A stretch of DNA of 64,000 bases from Hymenolepis diminuta (GCA_900708905.1 CAADRB010000053.1:62001-126000), one strand, 5' to 3'. Positions 48,001-62,059 are shown, counted from the stretch's first letter. Translations and numbers: made by a program. The notes: generated by a model from the sequence alone, not told the origin.

Positions 48001-51000
48001 AAATTCAAAAATATTGATATATGTTTAGAAATAAATTCAATAACTTCAGAGCTTTTAAGTTATGCCTGACCTGTAATAATGCTTTTAGTTAATTGGTAGT
48101 TGACAACTGCATGGTACAAATGTGAGATGATTTCATTTGTTGAAACTCGAACTGTTTTCACATATTTAATTCATAAACGCAATCATATTTATCTCGTAAT
48201 GGCATACAATTCTATTCCCAGAAAATGACTGGATAATTTTTCTGTATAATTTATAAAAAATTTTAATATAATAATTACGATTATAATTAGTGAAAAATTT
48301 AAAATTAACACCTGTTTGTGATAAGCAACATTCTCTTAATGTCTTCTTTAAATTAAAGTAGCCCTATTCTAGGTGATAAAGCTACTTAGGGAGCCAGACC
48401 AAATTAAACTTGATGCCACTTCCTAGTAATAAGGATCCTTTTATGACCAACACTTGCAACAGTCTTTCCAAAATAAGAAATGCATAAGTTTGATATCATC
48501 TTACGTACATTGAACAAGCGGAATTAATTTGAATGGAAAAAGGAAGGTAAAAAAGGAGTAAATGGCGGAAAAGGGAGACGTCATCGCTACGAAAGAATAA
48601 CCCGGATTATGCAAAGCGGATGAAATAAAATTCGCTTAGATGAGCTGTCCGTTTTTTTCCTGTCAGTCGTTGTATCATTTTTAGAATGAGCAAACCTCCT
48701 AGTGAGTGGGTGAACTATATGTATTAATGAAAGTATGGGCAGCTAAAACCGAGCAGATCAGAACAAGCTTATATATTTATGAATAATATTTAGCTCGATT
48801 AATCTCACTTCAGTCTCTCCCAAATTTCGAAATATTCTATTACCCACCTACTTGTCCGACTGGCAAAGTTTATAATAAAGCAATTAATTTATTGATTAAT
48901 TTAATTTATTAGGTCAGAGTTTACAAATTCGTACATTTGAGATGGGATTTAGTTAGCTAAGGCTGACAATTTTTAATCCTTTGGCTAAAATACGCAATTA
49001 TTAACGTCTATAAATGACGTGTATCACTATCTCAAAGTATGTTTTTTCAACTGATAAGATACCCGGTGTTTTTCTGATCCATAGTCCAACCATTGGTAAA
49101 TTAAGACTTGATGGATTAATAAAGGACTCGTAGAAAGACAATCTTTATTCTGCGATGCTACTTTCCCAATGTAGTTTGATACTGAAAATAAAAGTCTAAA
49201 GCATGAAGTTTGAGCCCTGGATGCTCCCAACATTTCTTATTTAAACAGCAGGCTTACACGATAGATTTTAATTGACCTAAAATTTTGAAATCAAACGTCT
49301 GTTTTTTATTAATCTATAAATATTTTAACGGAAACTTTTGCGTGGAATATGAAAGATTAATAAATTATAGAGAAATATGTTTCAACCCAAGTAATTTTGA
49401 TGCTCACGGACCTTGAATCATGCGAATACTATCTTACATTCAGAATATTTGTTGATTGTAAAAGAATTTAAAATTTTTTTCAATGATTAATAAATAACAG
49501 GCAACTACGAGGGCGTTTCAATAATTTGAATCTATTTTAGCGGCTAATATGTTCTGAATATAAACAAAGGCATGAAATACCAAATACGAACAAAGATTTA
49601 AAGTTATAAAGTTTTGAATTTGAAATTTTGAAACTGTATATTTTCAACAATACGCTCGGCTATCTCTAAATCCGAAATAGGATCCCTTTGAAAATGGGAG
49701 ATCGATTTTTACCTTTACAGCGAACATTCCGTGATGGAAAATTACTTAGGTAAATCCTATATTATATCAACGTAATAATATATATATATGTATACTTTTT
49801 TATTTTCAAAATTGCATAGAATTTCTTTCAAAAATTTTGTGAATGATAAGAAAGCATAAAGAAATTTCCTATTATAAATTATTATGGCACAGAGATTTAA
49901 AAATATATTAAATGTTCGTTTAAAATCAATTCTAATGTAATTATGATTGATTTTTCACTTGATTTTTTATAGTCTTTATCTTTTATGTTTTAAATTAATT
50001 AATTAGGCGAGTTTAAACATTCATTTCATTTATTCACACCTCCGGAAAATTAATGAATCCATCCGTCATCTTAAACAAAAGCCATTCCGAGATAATTCAT
50101 TCAACTTCCCTTTCAAATAATTAACTCACAGCAACCGTATTTAGTGAAAAGAACACCTTTGAGAAATCGGAAGTCTGCAAAAGTCTCATGTCCATATTAA
50201 TAAAATCAACGAATGAATGAAACTCTCGGGAAATACTTCCTGTGTCTCTGATGTTTAACATTTAAATACTCCTTCGTTATTGTTTTCATCGTCTGAAGTC
50301 ATAAAAATTTAATTGTTTTTTTCATTTTACGCATTTTAGATTAGGAAATTTGGTTGCTATGTATAGAATTGACCCTCGGGACAGTAATCAGACTAATTTA
50401 AAGCGTTTTTCTTACCTTGAAACAAGAATGCGGGGAGAAATGGGTGCAGTTAGGATTTTTTATTATCTTGGTAGTAAAATTGGTTCAAAGGATGAAATCC
50501 TTATATCCAATTCATTCATTCACTTCAACAAGTATGTCCAGATAAAGGGTTAACTTTGATGGAAAATATCGGTGAGTTGCAAAGGAAAGGCTGAAAGATT
50601 TTAAGGCTGCTTTTAATTTTAATCTTCCTTTTTTATGTCAATATTTCTCACTATTATGTCCGAATTTGAATCATCAGTACCATTAATTAGACACTTTTGG
50701 TTACTAATGAAGAAATATTTATCATGATACCTTGATGGTTAAAGGCATTATTAAAAATGCAGTACTGCTCGTAACTATATGCTTTTGACAACCAAATAAG
50801 TAAAGTCTTAATAAACCGAGTGGTATGACCGACCTCATAACTAAATAAACCAGCCGACAGACTTTGAATATCGTGAATATAACCTCGACCATGAAAGTGG
50901 GATTAAATCTTGAAATTCGAAAATTTAGATTTTACACAATAGCTATACTTCAAATAAAAATACGAATGACCCCATGAACCCGGAATTTTAACAAAGTAAG

Positions 51001-54000
51001 ACGTTTTATGATTTTCATAATTCATTTTTTCTTGATCCACTCCCTAAATATAGGGGAAACTAGAGGATAATTCATGAAATTCAAATCTTGGAATAACGTG
51101 GTAGCAAGCAGTGAAATACACCTGAAGCATATCAAGAATAATGTCCAAACAGATAATATTTTATTACGATTGTTAGGATAGGTAAATGGTCTGACGTTAG
51201 GCTGACAGGAGAGAATCAGTCACACTTAGGTCACAGCATCTGGAAAAATTATCATGTCTAAATTCTGGGACCAAGATACGATTATTTCCGTCTATTAAAT
51301 ATACGGCCTAGTTAACCCAGAGTTCAAAACTTTTGAAGCCTTAATTTTATTCTTAACTTCATTTCGATTCTTTCTTATCTATTATTGAGATGATTTCACA
51401 TGATCAAACAACTTCCGTTTTACTGTTTGCTTGTGAGTAATTATATTAAAAATCTTTACTATTTTTAGAACTCAGCAATAATTTGTAAAATTTCGATTAC
51501 AACATTTTTATTAAATGAATAAAAACTTCCTTATTAGGATGATTTACTCGCCAAAATAGTAAAAGGGAAGATTTAAATGCCACAGAAGGAGAAGTTGTTT
51601 TTTCACTTTTAACCCTAAAATATTGTAAAAATTTAATTTCTTATTCTGGTAGGTGCAATTGGTGATGCATCGGTTCCTATATAACACTGATTAAGGGTAT
51701 GGAAAGTGAGATAACTTTAGACCTACACGTAGTGAATGTATTTTTCCGTTTCCATTTGATGGTTTAGCTTTTATGGCGACTGGTTAGTGATTGTATTCGC
51801 ATTTGTACCAGTTGCAGTTAAACCTTTCCGCAGTATATTCAAATAATCTTATTTTTGTATTCTTTGTATTGCATAATATTAGATACCAAAATCGAAATAG
51901 ATGAAACTATCGGAGACTGTGCGGGTGCTTCATTAAATTTTCCCTTGTGCAACGTTTACTGCGGCTCCTCCGACGATTTAATAAATATTTTTGTTTATCT
52001 TTTCATTAGTCATGTGCGCCGATATAGTTTAACATTTCAACTAGTCAAAAATTCAAACTTGTGTCTTCCTCTTCAATCAGTTTTGTATACTCATTTACGA
52101 ATTAATAGTTTCTATATCAAGGAAGAAATTCTTTACATCACCGGCAAACAAGCAAGTTTTAAATGAAATTAGTTAATGTTACATATTGTCAGTCCTAGTA
52201 AGCAAAATGATAAAACTTTTACCTTGAAGAAGCGTCTAGGCATGAAAAGTAATGAAGTAGTTCAAATAATATGCGAGTGGGGAATTTTGTAAAGAGCGTT
52301 ATAAATGGGAGGTTGGTCATACCATCCCGGTATACTTGCTTCTTCAGAGAGCCAAGAGCAGATGCAAGAGATGATATTTTAACACGTCATAATTTATTAA
52401 AGTAGAAACTGACTGATTTGTAAAATTTCTCTATGAAATGGTTTTGGCCTGTGACTCAGGATATTACATCTCAAAATTAAATATTCCTACCTTCTTTCAA
52501 ACTAACCTTGATTCTAACTAAATCGCAAACGTCTCTTGAAAAGTGTCAGTAAGAAATTAATATTTAAAATAAATCGCGTATTGTAATCTCCGTTACATTA
52601 TCTTATCTCTAAATACGAAGAAAGGAAAACATCTTTCGTCAAAACTTGCAAAATTCTGAAAAGTGTGAGTAAACGCTATTGATATCTGTCAGTATCAACA
52701 ACGTACTCTCGACTAGGTAGAAAAGACACATTCATCGAGATGGCATAACTCTATTAAATGCAATCAATTTCATTCATAAGCTCTAAAAATGTGATCATAG
52801 ACTAGCTACGGACTACGGACTATGAGCAGTTCAATTCATCCATTAAAAGTCTATGAATACTTCTGATTCATCATTTACTTCTACTTACCCTTGTGATGTC
52901 CAGACGTATGGATTTTGGACATTAATCTCTTAACCTCGCCTAGTTCTCTGACGGTGATATCTTCTCTTTCCAACTGCAACGTTCACAGAATATACGAAAA
53001 TGTGACTTAGATGAGACATTCCTTCAAGCGTCTTGTAGGGTTCAAAATATGTCAAAGCACTCTTCCCCTACCTTCACCTCTTTCTGAATTGTATATATGC
53101 TTTTCTATGACTAAAAAAACAATCTTTTTCTTTGACAAGGGAAAAGCTTATAATTGAATACTATTGTACCAATTACTAGATGACCTTGGATCACGATGTA
53201 TTTAAGCGTTATCACAAAATTCCTCGACTTGGTAGAGAAGCTTGTCAATCTCATTTTTACAAATTCGCAACACGTGTTAGGAGTGATTGCTAAGCTAATA
53301 ATAGCAACACATACGATCACGTTTTACCTTTTTATAGGTTGAGACAATGAGCGACACCCAAGGAAATTTTGCATTTTATAGACAGCCCATTATTTCAACC
53401 AGAAAGAAATTTTGCACTAACTGCCTCTTTACTACACTGATATTTATCATTAAATTCGTGTTTATTATTTGACTAAACAAATTAAAGCATTTACTATAAT
53501 TTATTGATTGGCAGGTTGTATTTTTTTACATTTTAAACCATGGGCGGAACAACAGTTTTATTGAAGACATGCATTTTTCGGAAAATAAACTGGAAATTAA
53601 AGTTTTTAAAACGCCTCCTCCTCCTAAAGTTATGTTATTTTGTTGGATTTAAACAATAAATTTTAATTTTACTTTTGGTAAAACGTCGTTGAAAACCACT
53701 AAACGGAAGTACTTACAAGAAATATTTATTGACCACTTAAAATATGACTTAGGATTTTTTATAACGAATTCAACAAATAGGCACATCACAGAGTCTCATG
53801 CATTTTACAGTAACAAATACAAATTTTCTTCCGTTGTTACCTAATCAGATTTCATTGGCAAAATAGATATTTATGGATAAGCATTCTTTTATTGCAAGTA
53901 CTGTTTCATAATACGGCCTATATCCGACACAATAATTTACGTGACAACCCTTAGACTAAATTCCGAGTGGAATTTGTGATATTTCAAACCAGAAGTGTTA

Positions 54001-54260
54001 TAGATGAACCGGAGAATGATTCTCTTAAAATTCGGTGGATGAGTTTATATTTCATTGAGGACTTCTTTGCTCATCAAATCTTATTGAAAAAAGTTAGTAG
54101 GGAGAAACCGCATGATAACGTCACCAATTACTGAGATATATAAATTTAACATTGCTATGGTTGTTATATTTCTATAAATATTCATAAAATTTTTAAATAA
54201 AAGCAATACAAGTCAATCTGACTACTTAATGAAAACAATATGGGATGTTTAGGCATTTAG
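45045..54260. other. Intergenic, no gene supported
   Basis: No exon series or domain was recognised on either strand in this 9-kb stretch. It holds the 14-mer shared with the 18.8 kb block (47412-47425), an AT tract near 49777-49792 and a short tandem duplication ctacggactacggacta near 52806-52822. A 103-codon open frame at 51855-52166 has no domain or splice support. Confidence 0.5.
47395..47480. repeat. Fragment related to the 18.8 kb block
   Basis: It shares ccacgccagagcat (47412-47425) exactly with 18814-18827. Outside this core only weak similarity is visible, so chance cannot be ruled out. Confidence 0.3.
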
Positions 54261-54269
54261 CACTACTTA

Positions 54270-54468
54270 AGTCGCCTCCATCACTCACACAGCGACTACG
54301 CCTATCATTATCCCACGAAGAGCCAACCAGGGTGCAGGAATTCTCAAACAATCCTTGCATTCCAATTGGCTAAGTCGGTTTGAGCATCAAATTCGTATGC
54401 GTGTACAATGAGTACTTAAGGGTGCTCAAAGCAGGTGAGGTTGCTCATCAAACACCAGGAAAAATAAC
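54270..54468 (+). promoter_or_regulatory. Putative promoter of the INSM-like gene
   Basis: The 200 bases before the start codon are richer in G+C than the desert upstream. They contain the palindromic CCAAT element CCAATTGG (54362-54369) and an E-box CAGGTG (54432-54437) 31 bases before the ATG. E-boxes are bound by proneural bHLH factors, which activate INSM1 in vertebrates. Function here is inferred from position and family only; no TATA box is evident. Confidence 0.35.
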
Positions 54469-56072
54469 ATGTCCTCCCCTGCAGGAGCGGACCTTCTTGA
54501 AGTCCAACAGGCTTATATGGCACATTTCTACAGCCTCTTTGAAACTTTTATGAAAAATCCCCTGGGAGCGACACCTGCTAGCAGTCCCAAAGATTCTCCG
54601 CTTTTCCCAAAGCCCAATGGGGACTCACTACTCAAAGATGCTTTCAAATGTAGGCTCTGTAATAGTGTTTACGACACTCCCATGGAGTTAGCTCAACATA
54701 ATTGTCCACAGCTTACCCGGACAGCCTTCCAGTGCCAAAACTGTCAAAAGGTAAGTTGTTTATAATTTTCCTGAACATTTTCCAGAAAAATTTTGGACAT
54801 ATTCTACTTCCAGTCCCAATTATTTCATTTAAAGTTTTAAGATTTTCTAATGCTTTCTGTGCATCAACTCCCGAATCTGTTAAAAGAAAACTTTTTTGAA
54901 GCCTAACTAGTGCAGAAAAGTGGCATCTTGTGGAAACCTGAATAGTAAACTCCTGTTTCGCTACTCCAATCTGGGCTTGTAATAATTGATACGATTGCCA
55001 GTGAAATTCTAATCATTTCTGTCGATCTGTAATAGTATCTTCTTTCCTTCCTAATACCAACTTTCATTAAAAGTGTATGAAAAAAAGTACCTTTTTCTTT
55101 AAACCTAAAGTATCACTAGCAAGGAGAGCTCAAATTATCAAATATTTTAATATTATAAATTTTACCACAGCTTTGACAAAAAAATCTGCCAATTTAACTT
55201 CATTTGGCAAAAATATTATTGCCAAACACTCTATAAAAAATATATTGTTAGTGATAAGGCAGAAATTATTGTAGGACAGTGCAATTAATTCTGTTTTGAT
55301 GGTAATTTCAAAATAAAAATATTAATCATAAGGAATTTTTTCCTGTTACTCAAATTTGAAATAAAAAAAGTACTTCATTAAATCCTTTTAATTATAAATT
55401 ATGTCTCCAAATAAGTGTGATCTTGAGGAAGTTTGTAGGGTTTAGTAACCAAAGTCCGTTAATTATAATAGTTAAAAATTATGAACACTAGTTATAAATA
55501 GGGCGGCTAAAATATTCATATTTTAATCTTATTTTCAAAAATAGGCTATTTAAATTAAGTTTACTTATAGATTTATCCTAATATAATGTTTTTTTTATTA
55601 AAATGGGTGGTTTTAAACGTAAAATGTGAAAAATGATTATAATTAACCAGATGTTTCGATTAGTAGAAAATTTTATCCATTTTTTTCATTTTTTTAGGCA
55701 TTTAATTGTTCTGCCAACTTAGCAAGTCACCAAAGGTGGCACCGCCCAAAGTCCTCCTCTTCATTATCTCGCAAAGCTCCAAGTCAAATCCAACTAGAAA
55801 AACTGGAATGTTCCACTGTCACCGATCTCGGTACCAGCAGTAATGGCACAATATCATCAAGCGATGATCAATCAATCAAGACCCCAACAAAGATTATTCG
55901 ATCCCCCTGTGAGCGTACTCTCGCTCAGGGAACCCCATCTTTCAGCATTGACAGCATTTTAGAAATACCTCAGTCCACATTTGCCTGTTTTCGATGTAAT
56001 GAAACACTTCATTCACAGAGTGATTTTGAGGACCACATTATCGATCATATGCTCTGTACTCAGGAAAAATAA
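54469..56072 (+). CDS. INSM/nerfin-1/EGL-46-family zinc-finger factor
   Basis: This is a nuclear C2H2 protein of the family that promotes neuronal and neuroendocrine differentiation, usually as a repressor. Two exons, 54469-54750 and 55698-56072, join in phase 0 across a GT-AG intron of 947 bp and give 218 residues. Finger 1 (about 64-82) is the unusual C2HC type with CRLC...LAQHNC. Finger 2 (about 89-109, split by the intron after Lys94) carries the hallmark ANLASHQRWHRPK, nearly the family's ANLASHRRWHKP. Finger 3 (about 191-211) reads CFRC...H-x3-H. Between them, FSIDSIL (176-182) is an eh1-like Groucho motif. The N-terminus lacks the SNAG motif of vertebrate INSM1. The start is supported by an in-frame TGA at 54436-54438. 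The protein is much shorter than INSM1 (about 510 residues) or nerfin-1 and closer to worm EGL-46 in finger number. Exons upstream, spliced past this ATG, are possible. Confidence 0.87.
54751..55697 (+). other. Intron of the INSM-like gene (947 bp)
   Basis: Donor gtaagt and acceptor TTTTTTTAG are strong. The intron interrupts finger 2 directly after the Lys that follows its second Cys. Three short open frames inside are A/T-driven and not credible. Confidence 0.9.
55941..55961 (+). other. eh1-like motif FSIDSIL
   Basis: FSIDSIL fits the engrailed-homology-1 consensus (FSI-x-x-IL) that binds the WD repeats of Groucho/TLE corepressors. It is followed by Glu-Ile-Pro and lies in a Ser/Thr-rich linker outside the fingers. 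Confidence 0.75.
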
Positions 56073-56073
56073 A
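56068..56073 (+). other. AATAAA overlapping the INSM-like stop codon
   Basis: AATAAA overlaps the TAA stop codon (56070-56072). If used for polyadenylation it would leave almost no 3' untranslated region. Other AATAAA copies at about 56659-56664 and 56709-56718 are more usual choices. Confidence 0.35.
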
Positions 56074-56089
56074 GTATCGTATCGGATCT

Positions 56090-59000
56090 TTACACGAATC
56101 TGTCCTTTGTAAAAACAATCAATTTTATCACTATTACTGACATTGTGATTTAGAATCTTCACTAATACTTATGAAACATTGAAAAAATTTGCAAAATTTA
56201 TCGTTTTTATGACTAATGGCGAGGTGTATCATATATAATCGGAGAGATAATAACATTGTAACGTTGCAGCATTTGCGATGGGCTCGTGAAATTATTTAAG
56301 CAAATCCGCCGCCTGACTGCGTGATTCTTCTCTCTAATGGGAATTGCGAACTGATCAGGCAATATAGAAATGCCTCTGATAATTGCATATAATGAATAAT
56401 TTTGTAAATTCCATAGAAATGGTAAGCAATATAAATAACACTATTGGAGTAATGGGCGTGACGAATCACTTGGAATGTTGGCATCTAAAATGTACCGATT
56501 AATGATGTGCAATTAATAATCCTGTATATTAGTACTTGAGTTCAAAGAAAATATTAATTAATTAATTAATCAGTTAGTTCTGGAATAGTTTAAGATTTAG
56601 GAGTATGATATTTGTGTGTAGTTAAGTTAAAAATGTTTTATTACACACAAAAACCAAAAATAAACATAACTGATTAGAATGGCCTAGTTTAATCGTGCAA
56701 TTTGAATGCAATAAATAAAGCAATGAAAGTAATATTTCTACTTCTGTGAAAAGCAAACACATCAAAATGTCATTAACAATCCTTGACAGATAAAGGTAGA
56801 GATATTAGTTACTAGAGAAACAAATATTTTGACAAGATTTTGTGAAGAATTATATCCTATCAATTCTAAACACAGTTCATGATTAACGCTAAAGCATCCT
56901 AGAAACTGACAAACGTTCCAACTTGTATTGAGGAAGGAACATGATTCAAGAGTCTCTTACAAATTCGAGCTATAGAAGTTATGCATAATGTATAGGAATC
57001 AGGAAACTTCAGAGATTGTTAAGATAGTGGGGAAATCTATATATCAGTATTGGTAAGGCCATATTTTCGAAAAGAAGTATAATATTTCAATGCAAACTAA
57101 ACATTGATTGCTATATAGTACCTTAGAGCTTTGTCAGACAGATCCTCTATTAATTCTATAACAGTAGTCATAAGCATGTCTAATTAAAACAATCTGAAAT
57201 GGCGATTGAGTATTGTAAGGAGGTAGATCTTATGACTACATTCTCTCAAAACCATGGCTTATGAAGCATTTGCTAAAAGGAATCATCAGAAACTTCTAAC
57301 TGAAAAATTTAAACAAAGAAGAATTCGTCTTCGAGATATAATGAAATACTAATTCAAATATCATTTTTAGGAAGTTAGATTTGAGTCACAATGAAAAACA
57401 GAAAATACAGGCAAAGTTATAGACTAAATACATCAAAATGCAGGTAAGAGTAATCATTTATAGAACGGAATTAATTGTTCAGGCTATAATGTATGGGTCT
57501 CATATTTTTCCATGGATGTTGGAAATTTATTCAAGAAGTGTATGCATTTAGCAAATGGTAATTTTAATACTAATGTGATGAAATTCAGTGATTTCCGATG
57601 CTCCGATTTCTGTTTGATATAAGTTTTATATGAGACAAAAGGAAATAAACCGTAGCTTACCAAAATTATCCTTTAGAGTTTCTGTTAAATTACGATCCCA
57701 AGAAATTGTCTGAGGAGGTCCATATTTGTTGTATACTTTCATATTACTCTTCCGAAACCAAAGCTGCTTAACGTAATGAAATTGTTTTCATGAATAAAAT
57801 CTTAGAACCAAATATTTTAAATTGCGTATTAGAAAATTTCAAAATGCAGAGTAAGTAATCTCAGGGTCTTGGATAGCTCCTTCTTCAATGTACTAAAGTT
57901 TGTAGGCTGTACACTCTATCGTCTAATTTGCATCCTTAATACGATCTTTTAATAAACGGCCTTATTATTATCTAATCGCAGAGTATTTATATAAATAGGG
58001 AATGAAATAGAATTATAGTAACTTTACTCAATTTGATTTTTAAACTCTATAGGTTGACCAACATTTGTTTAATGTGTACCATTCATTGTTATAGGTTTGA
58101 AAGTTGCAAAATTTTGAGGCTTGGTTTTTAAATTTCTGAGCAAATTCTTTAAGAGATTATTGATAGGTTGACTAAAGTGAGAATATCGCCGTAGCATCTT
58201 GACATATTTATATCGATCTTATGGCCAAAGGCGATTGGGTGATACTAGCTGAGAGAGCATTTAAAACCCCACAGTGTCTAAACTTATGCAATTTTCGATG
58301 TACTCTTTTCATTACAGTAATTATATATGGTTCGTGAATTGCGCAAATTCAACCGTGCATTAAATGATAAGTCTTTGTCTGTTAAAAGTTGATATCCCGC
58401 TTTACCTACGATTTTCAAAACTAAGCATTGATAGGCTCCAATATCCGCATATGCCCTGAGCACTTAAAGCTACAATGATAGAGAGATATTAATTGCAATA
58501 AATAATAATAATTCCTTCAATAAATCCTCAATTATAAACATTGATAACTTCTAATTTCATTAGTGTATCTGTAAAGTATATGTAATAATGAGAGCAATGC
58601 ATCCCTCTGATTTACCCATAGGTCTGATACTCACCCATATTTTATTGTTGGGGGAAATTCGTCAAAATTTATATCATTTAATGAAGTCATTTAATTAAAC
58701 GAAAAATCATTTTCACCTGTTCATGGTGGCGGAAAATGATCAAGAATGACATGTGAAAGTTAAAAAAAGTTATGATTTTATTGAAATTTTACCAAATCAA
58801 CTGTGATAGGGGAGAAGAAATATAACGCGATTAAGAAAACATTTTTCTTTCAGGTAAGTAAGGCTTATCCATATCGGACGTCTTTTAAAATTCGAAATAC
58901 ATGGCTCTCAAAATTTTATACCGACTAAGTTCATAAGTAAAAGCGCGAAAATAGTATTAATAAACGAATACATACCATTGTATTCTATTCCAAACGGCTA

Positions 59001-62000
59001 TCTTCATGAGAAAAGGGACTTCCCGTGGTTCCATTTCTTCTTCGAATCGAAATAAGGACTGTTATTAGAGGCATTAATAGCAGAACTGCATACATTAAAT
59101 ACACTTTTTCACTCTTTAGTTATTTAGAAGATACAGACATTGCTAACACCTCTTTATATCTGATAAATATCACTAGCAAAAGCACCGGAACTAATGTGGC
59201 ACTCATTTCTTTAACTCATTGTAGTTTCTCGTATGATATCACATGTATTTCATACTAACCTCACTGGTCTGCGTATAGAGAAGCTAAATACCATGAACTA
59301 TTATTACTGCAAATAGTATTGCAAAAATTGTAGTTCTGAAGTCGCAAAATAGTGAAATAATTCATTATTGGATGAAGAAAGGTTTGGACAGGACCACATT
59401 CCGAGGGCAGGATGACAAGATTTTATTCCTATATGAAATCTGGATGTAATGTTATACACTGCCTCAAAAGGGGTATAATTAACTTCGTGATGTCCTAATG
59501 TTCCAAAACTATACTTTCTATGGTTTGATGCCTTGGTTTTTTGAATGAGTTCATCTCGTCGATATTGAAAGATAGTTGGCTAGTGCCTGATTAAGCGGTT
59601 GGTCATTTCAACTTGATTCATTCGTGTCTTTTACAACCACTAGCAGATGCGAGGCTAACAAAGACTCTTTAAGCATACGAGATAGGAAATAAGCGGCACA
59701 AATTTGAATTATAAAGCCATATAGGAGGGTCTTTTTGACTAAAGCGAGATTAATAGTCACCGTTAGAAAATAAGATGCTACTCTAGATATTCTTCAAATA
59801 AAATAAAGGCCAAAAATGATAGCATTAAAGGCATTTATTGGCAGCTGGGGCGAAGAATAGTCTAATATAGAATCTCCTTCGGGTGGAATCCAGGAGGTAT
59901 GAGAATGTTTCGATTCTGCGACGCCTGATGCTTTTACAGTGGTACATTTTCAGCATTTTTAGTAGGGCTGAATCCAATACAGAGAAAATTTTTTCTAACA
60001 AAGCAGAATTTTTCAATTTTTTCTCTCTTTCTTCTAATAAGTTTAATACTTACTGCTTGAAATTTCCCAGGAAGGGCCTTATTATTTACTTCAGATTTAC
60101 CTTGATCTGCCTAACACAAAAAAGATTGAATAATGATGATAATGCGAATAGCGTACTTTCAAAAATGCTTAATTAGCTGTCACCTGAGAGTTTGGCATTT
60201 TTAAAATCAAAGAAAAATTCGAAAATTTTTTAAAATGACATTTTTGTGCACTACTGCAAATTAGTTAACCTATTTGAGTCTTCAGAATAGTGCTTTAATA
60301 CTAACGTCATTCGATTAGCCACATAAAAGTCTAATATATTTGATAACAAAGGTAATAACGTCTTGTAGAGATGTATATAATTGACTAGAAATGATGAATG
60401 AAAAACAAAAGCTAAAATTTGAGAGTTTCCAAAGTTTGGATACTTAAGTGAAGAAAATGTGTGATCTCACAAAACTTTAAAGGGTTTTGAAATACAAAAT
60501 TCAAATACCATTTCACTAAAGCTATAAAACGACTTCATCAAACTGACCATTGTTTTATTTCTTTCCAGAAAACTTTAAATTACTGGAAAGCATCTAAATG
60601 CAGATAATTATTAAATAATCTGAAGTGCAAAGGAGGGTCAGGCATAAATAGAATATAACGTTGGAATTTCAAAAGAATTTTAAACTACTCGAAGTCTACA
60701 TTCATAAGGTAGTTCACGTTTTAACTACCAGATGCAGTTCACACCTTCATGGTCTAATGCTTCTAAACTCAGATTCCAGTATCTGCCACTTAGTTACAAA
60801 TCAAGTTCATATTCGCGACGATTCCAGCTTATTGGCTAGTCAATTGAATTAAGGTCTTGCTAACGATATCTTGACGCATTTGTCTCTCCATAGAGGGCTA
60901 TTTTTTAGTAGCCTAGATGTTAGATCCGATTTTCATTTAAAGTGACTTATAAGGAATTATCTATTTTCCACTTTTTTGTTTATTGCAACCTACAAGTGGA
61001 GATTTCACCATTAAAAGAGGGCGGTTAGTTTCATTCTGTAGAACTTTGGTCAATAATCTCGTATGATAAATCCATTATTGGAAGGAGTGCACCAGTATTT
61101 CAACATATTATTTCATTTACTATAATTGAAAAATTTTAAAACCGAGTAAGTGAAATTTCGAAAGTGAATTAAAGAAGAATCACAAGCGCAAAATCAATTT
61201 CAAAATTTGATAATAATACAAGTAATTCTGGTTAATCTAAAAAACTAACGTCATTGCATGAAGATAGTTTAATAGTACAAATACATTGCGTCTTATCATG
61301 ATTAATTTGTTTGCTTGACAACCTCTTGAAAATGCTTTATTACGCTAATCTATGCATGCACATATTACCACTACCGCAAGGAAAATACTTCACTTATTCA
61401 CGTGACTTTGTTCTCATGTCATTCAGTCACCACTGCGCCACGTGCATAGGTCGATCTCTTATTGGTAATTATTGACGTAAATTATATGGCATTTCCATTT
61501 CATTGATTTCCATTCTTATTAGTATTATCGTATCTGTCAAATTCGCTGGCGAATCTACAGTACTTATTGCATATATTGTATTATTCAATATTCAATAATG
61601 TAAGTAATTTATTATTTAGTCTTTATTCATTTCTTTTATTTTATCTACCTTTTCTATACAACTTTTAGTGCTTAGGGTGGAAAGATTCAAATTATTATTC
61701 ATGCTAATCAAATAATAATATATTATAATGAAATAATATATGTTATGCTATAATATTTAATTAAAGCATATTGTATTGGCATATTGTCAAAAATATTGAC
61801 AATTTTCCATAGTTGAAAAGCATCTAAAATCAAGAACTAGTAAATCGTCTAGTAGGGAGTAAAGGGAGGAGATCAAATATAAGTTAATGATAATATCAGA
61901 GTATTAGAAGAGTCTATGAGTAGCTTCGTAGCGTAGTCACCATTGAGTACCTTGAAGGATGAATCCCTTCTTCTCCGAAATATTTATCTTACGTCATCGC

Positions 62001-62030
62001 TCACCACCAAATTTGATTATCTCGTCCTTA
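56090..62030. other. Intergenic, no gene supported
   Basis: A/T-rich sequence with an ATTA tandem run (56553-56570), AAT runs near 58500 and no recognisable coding region. Open frames at 59025-59258, 59883-60176 and 60661-60852 lack domain character and splice context. Confidence 0.5.
56553..56570. repeat. (ATTA)n tract
   Basis: Four to five TTAA/ATTA units in a row. Confidence 0.9.
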
Positions 62031-62059
62031 TAGTAATGTCTGTTAACTTCTAACCTTTA

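Noticed and set aside
51855..52166. 103-codon frame
   Set aside because: A/T-driven composition, no domain, no promoter, no splice support and no neighbouring exons.
54702..55274. Two open frames inside the INSM-like intron
   Set aside because: They are Lys/Phe/Ile-rich chance frames in the intron between two well-joined finger exons.
5474..61830. Recurring word AAAAGCATCT (near 5474, 44474 and 61817; variants near 4816 and 60590)
   Set aside because: Similarity stops after about a dozen bases, so in this base composition it is not enough to call a repeat family.
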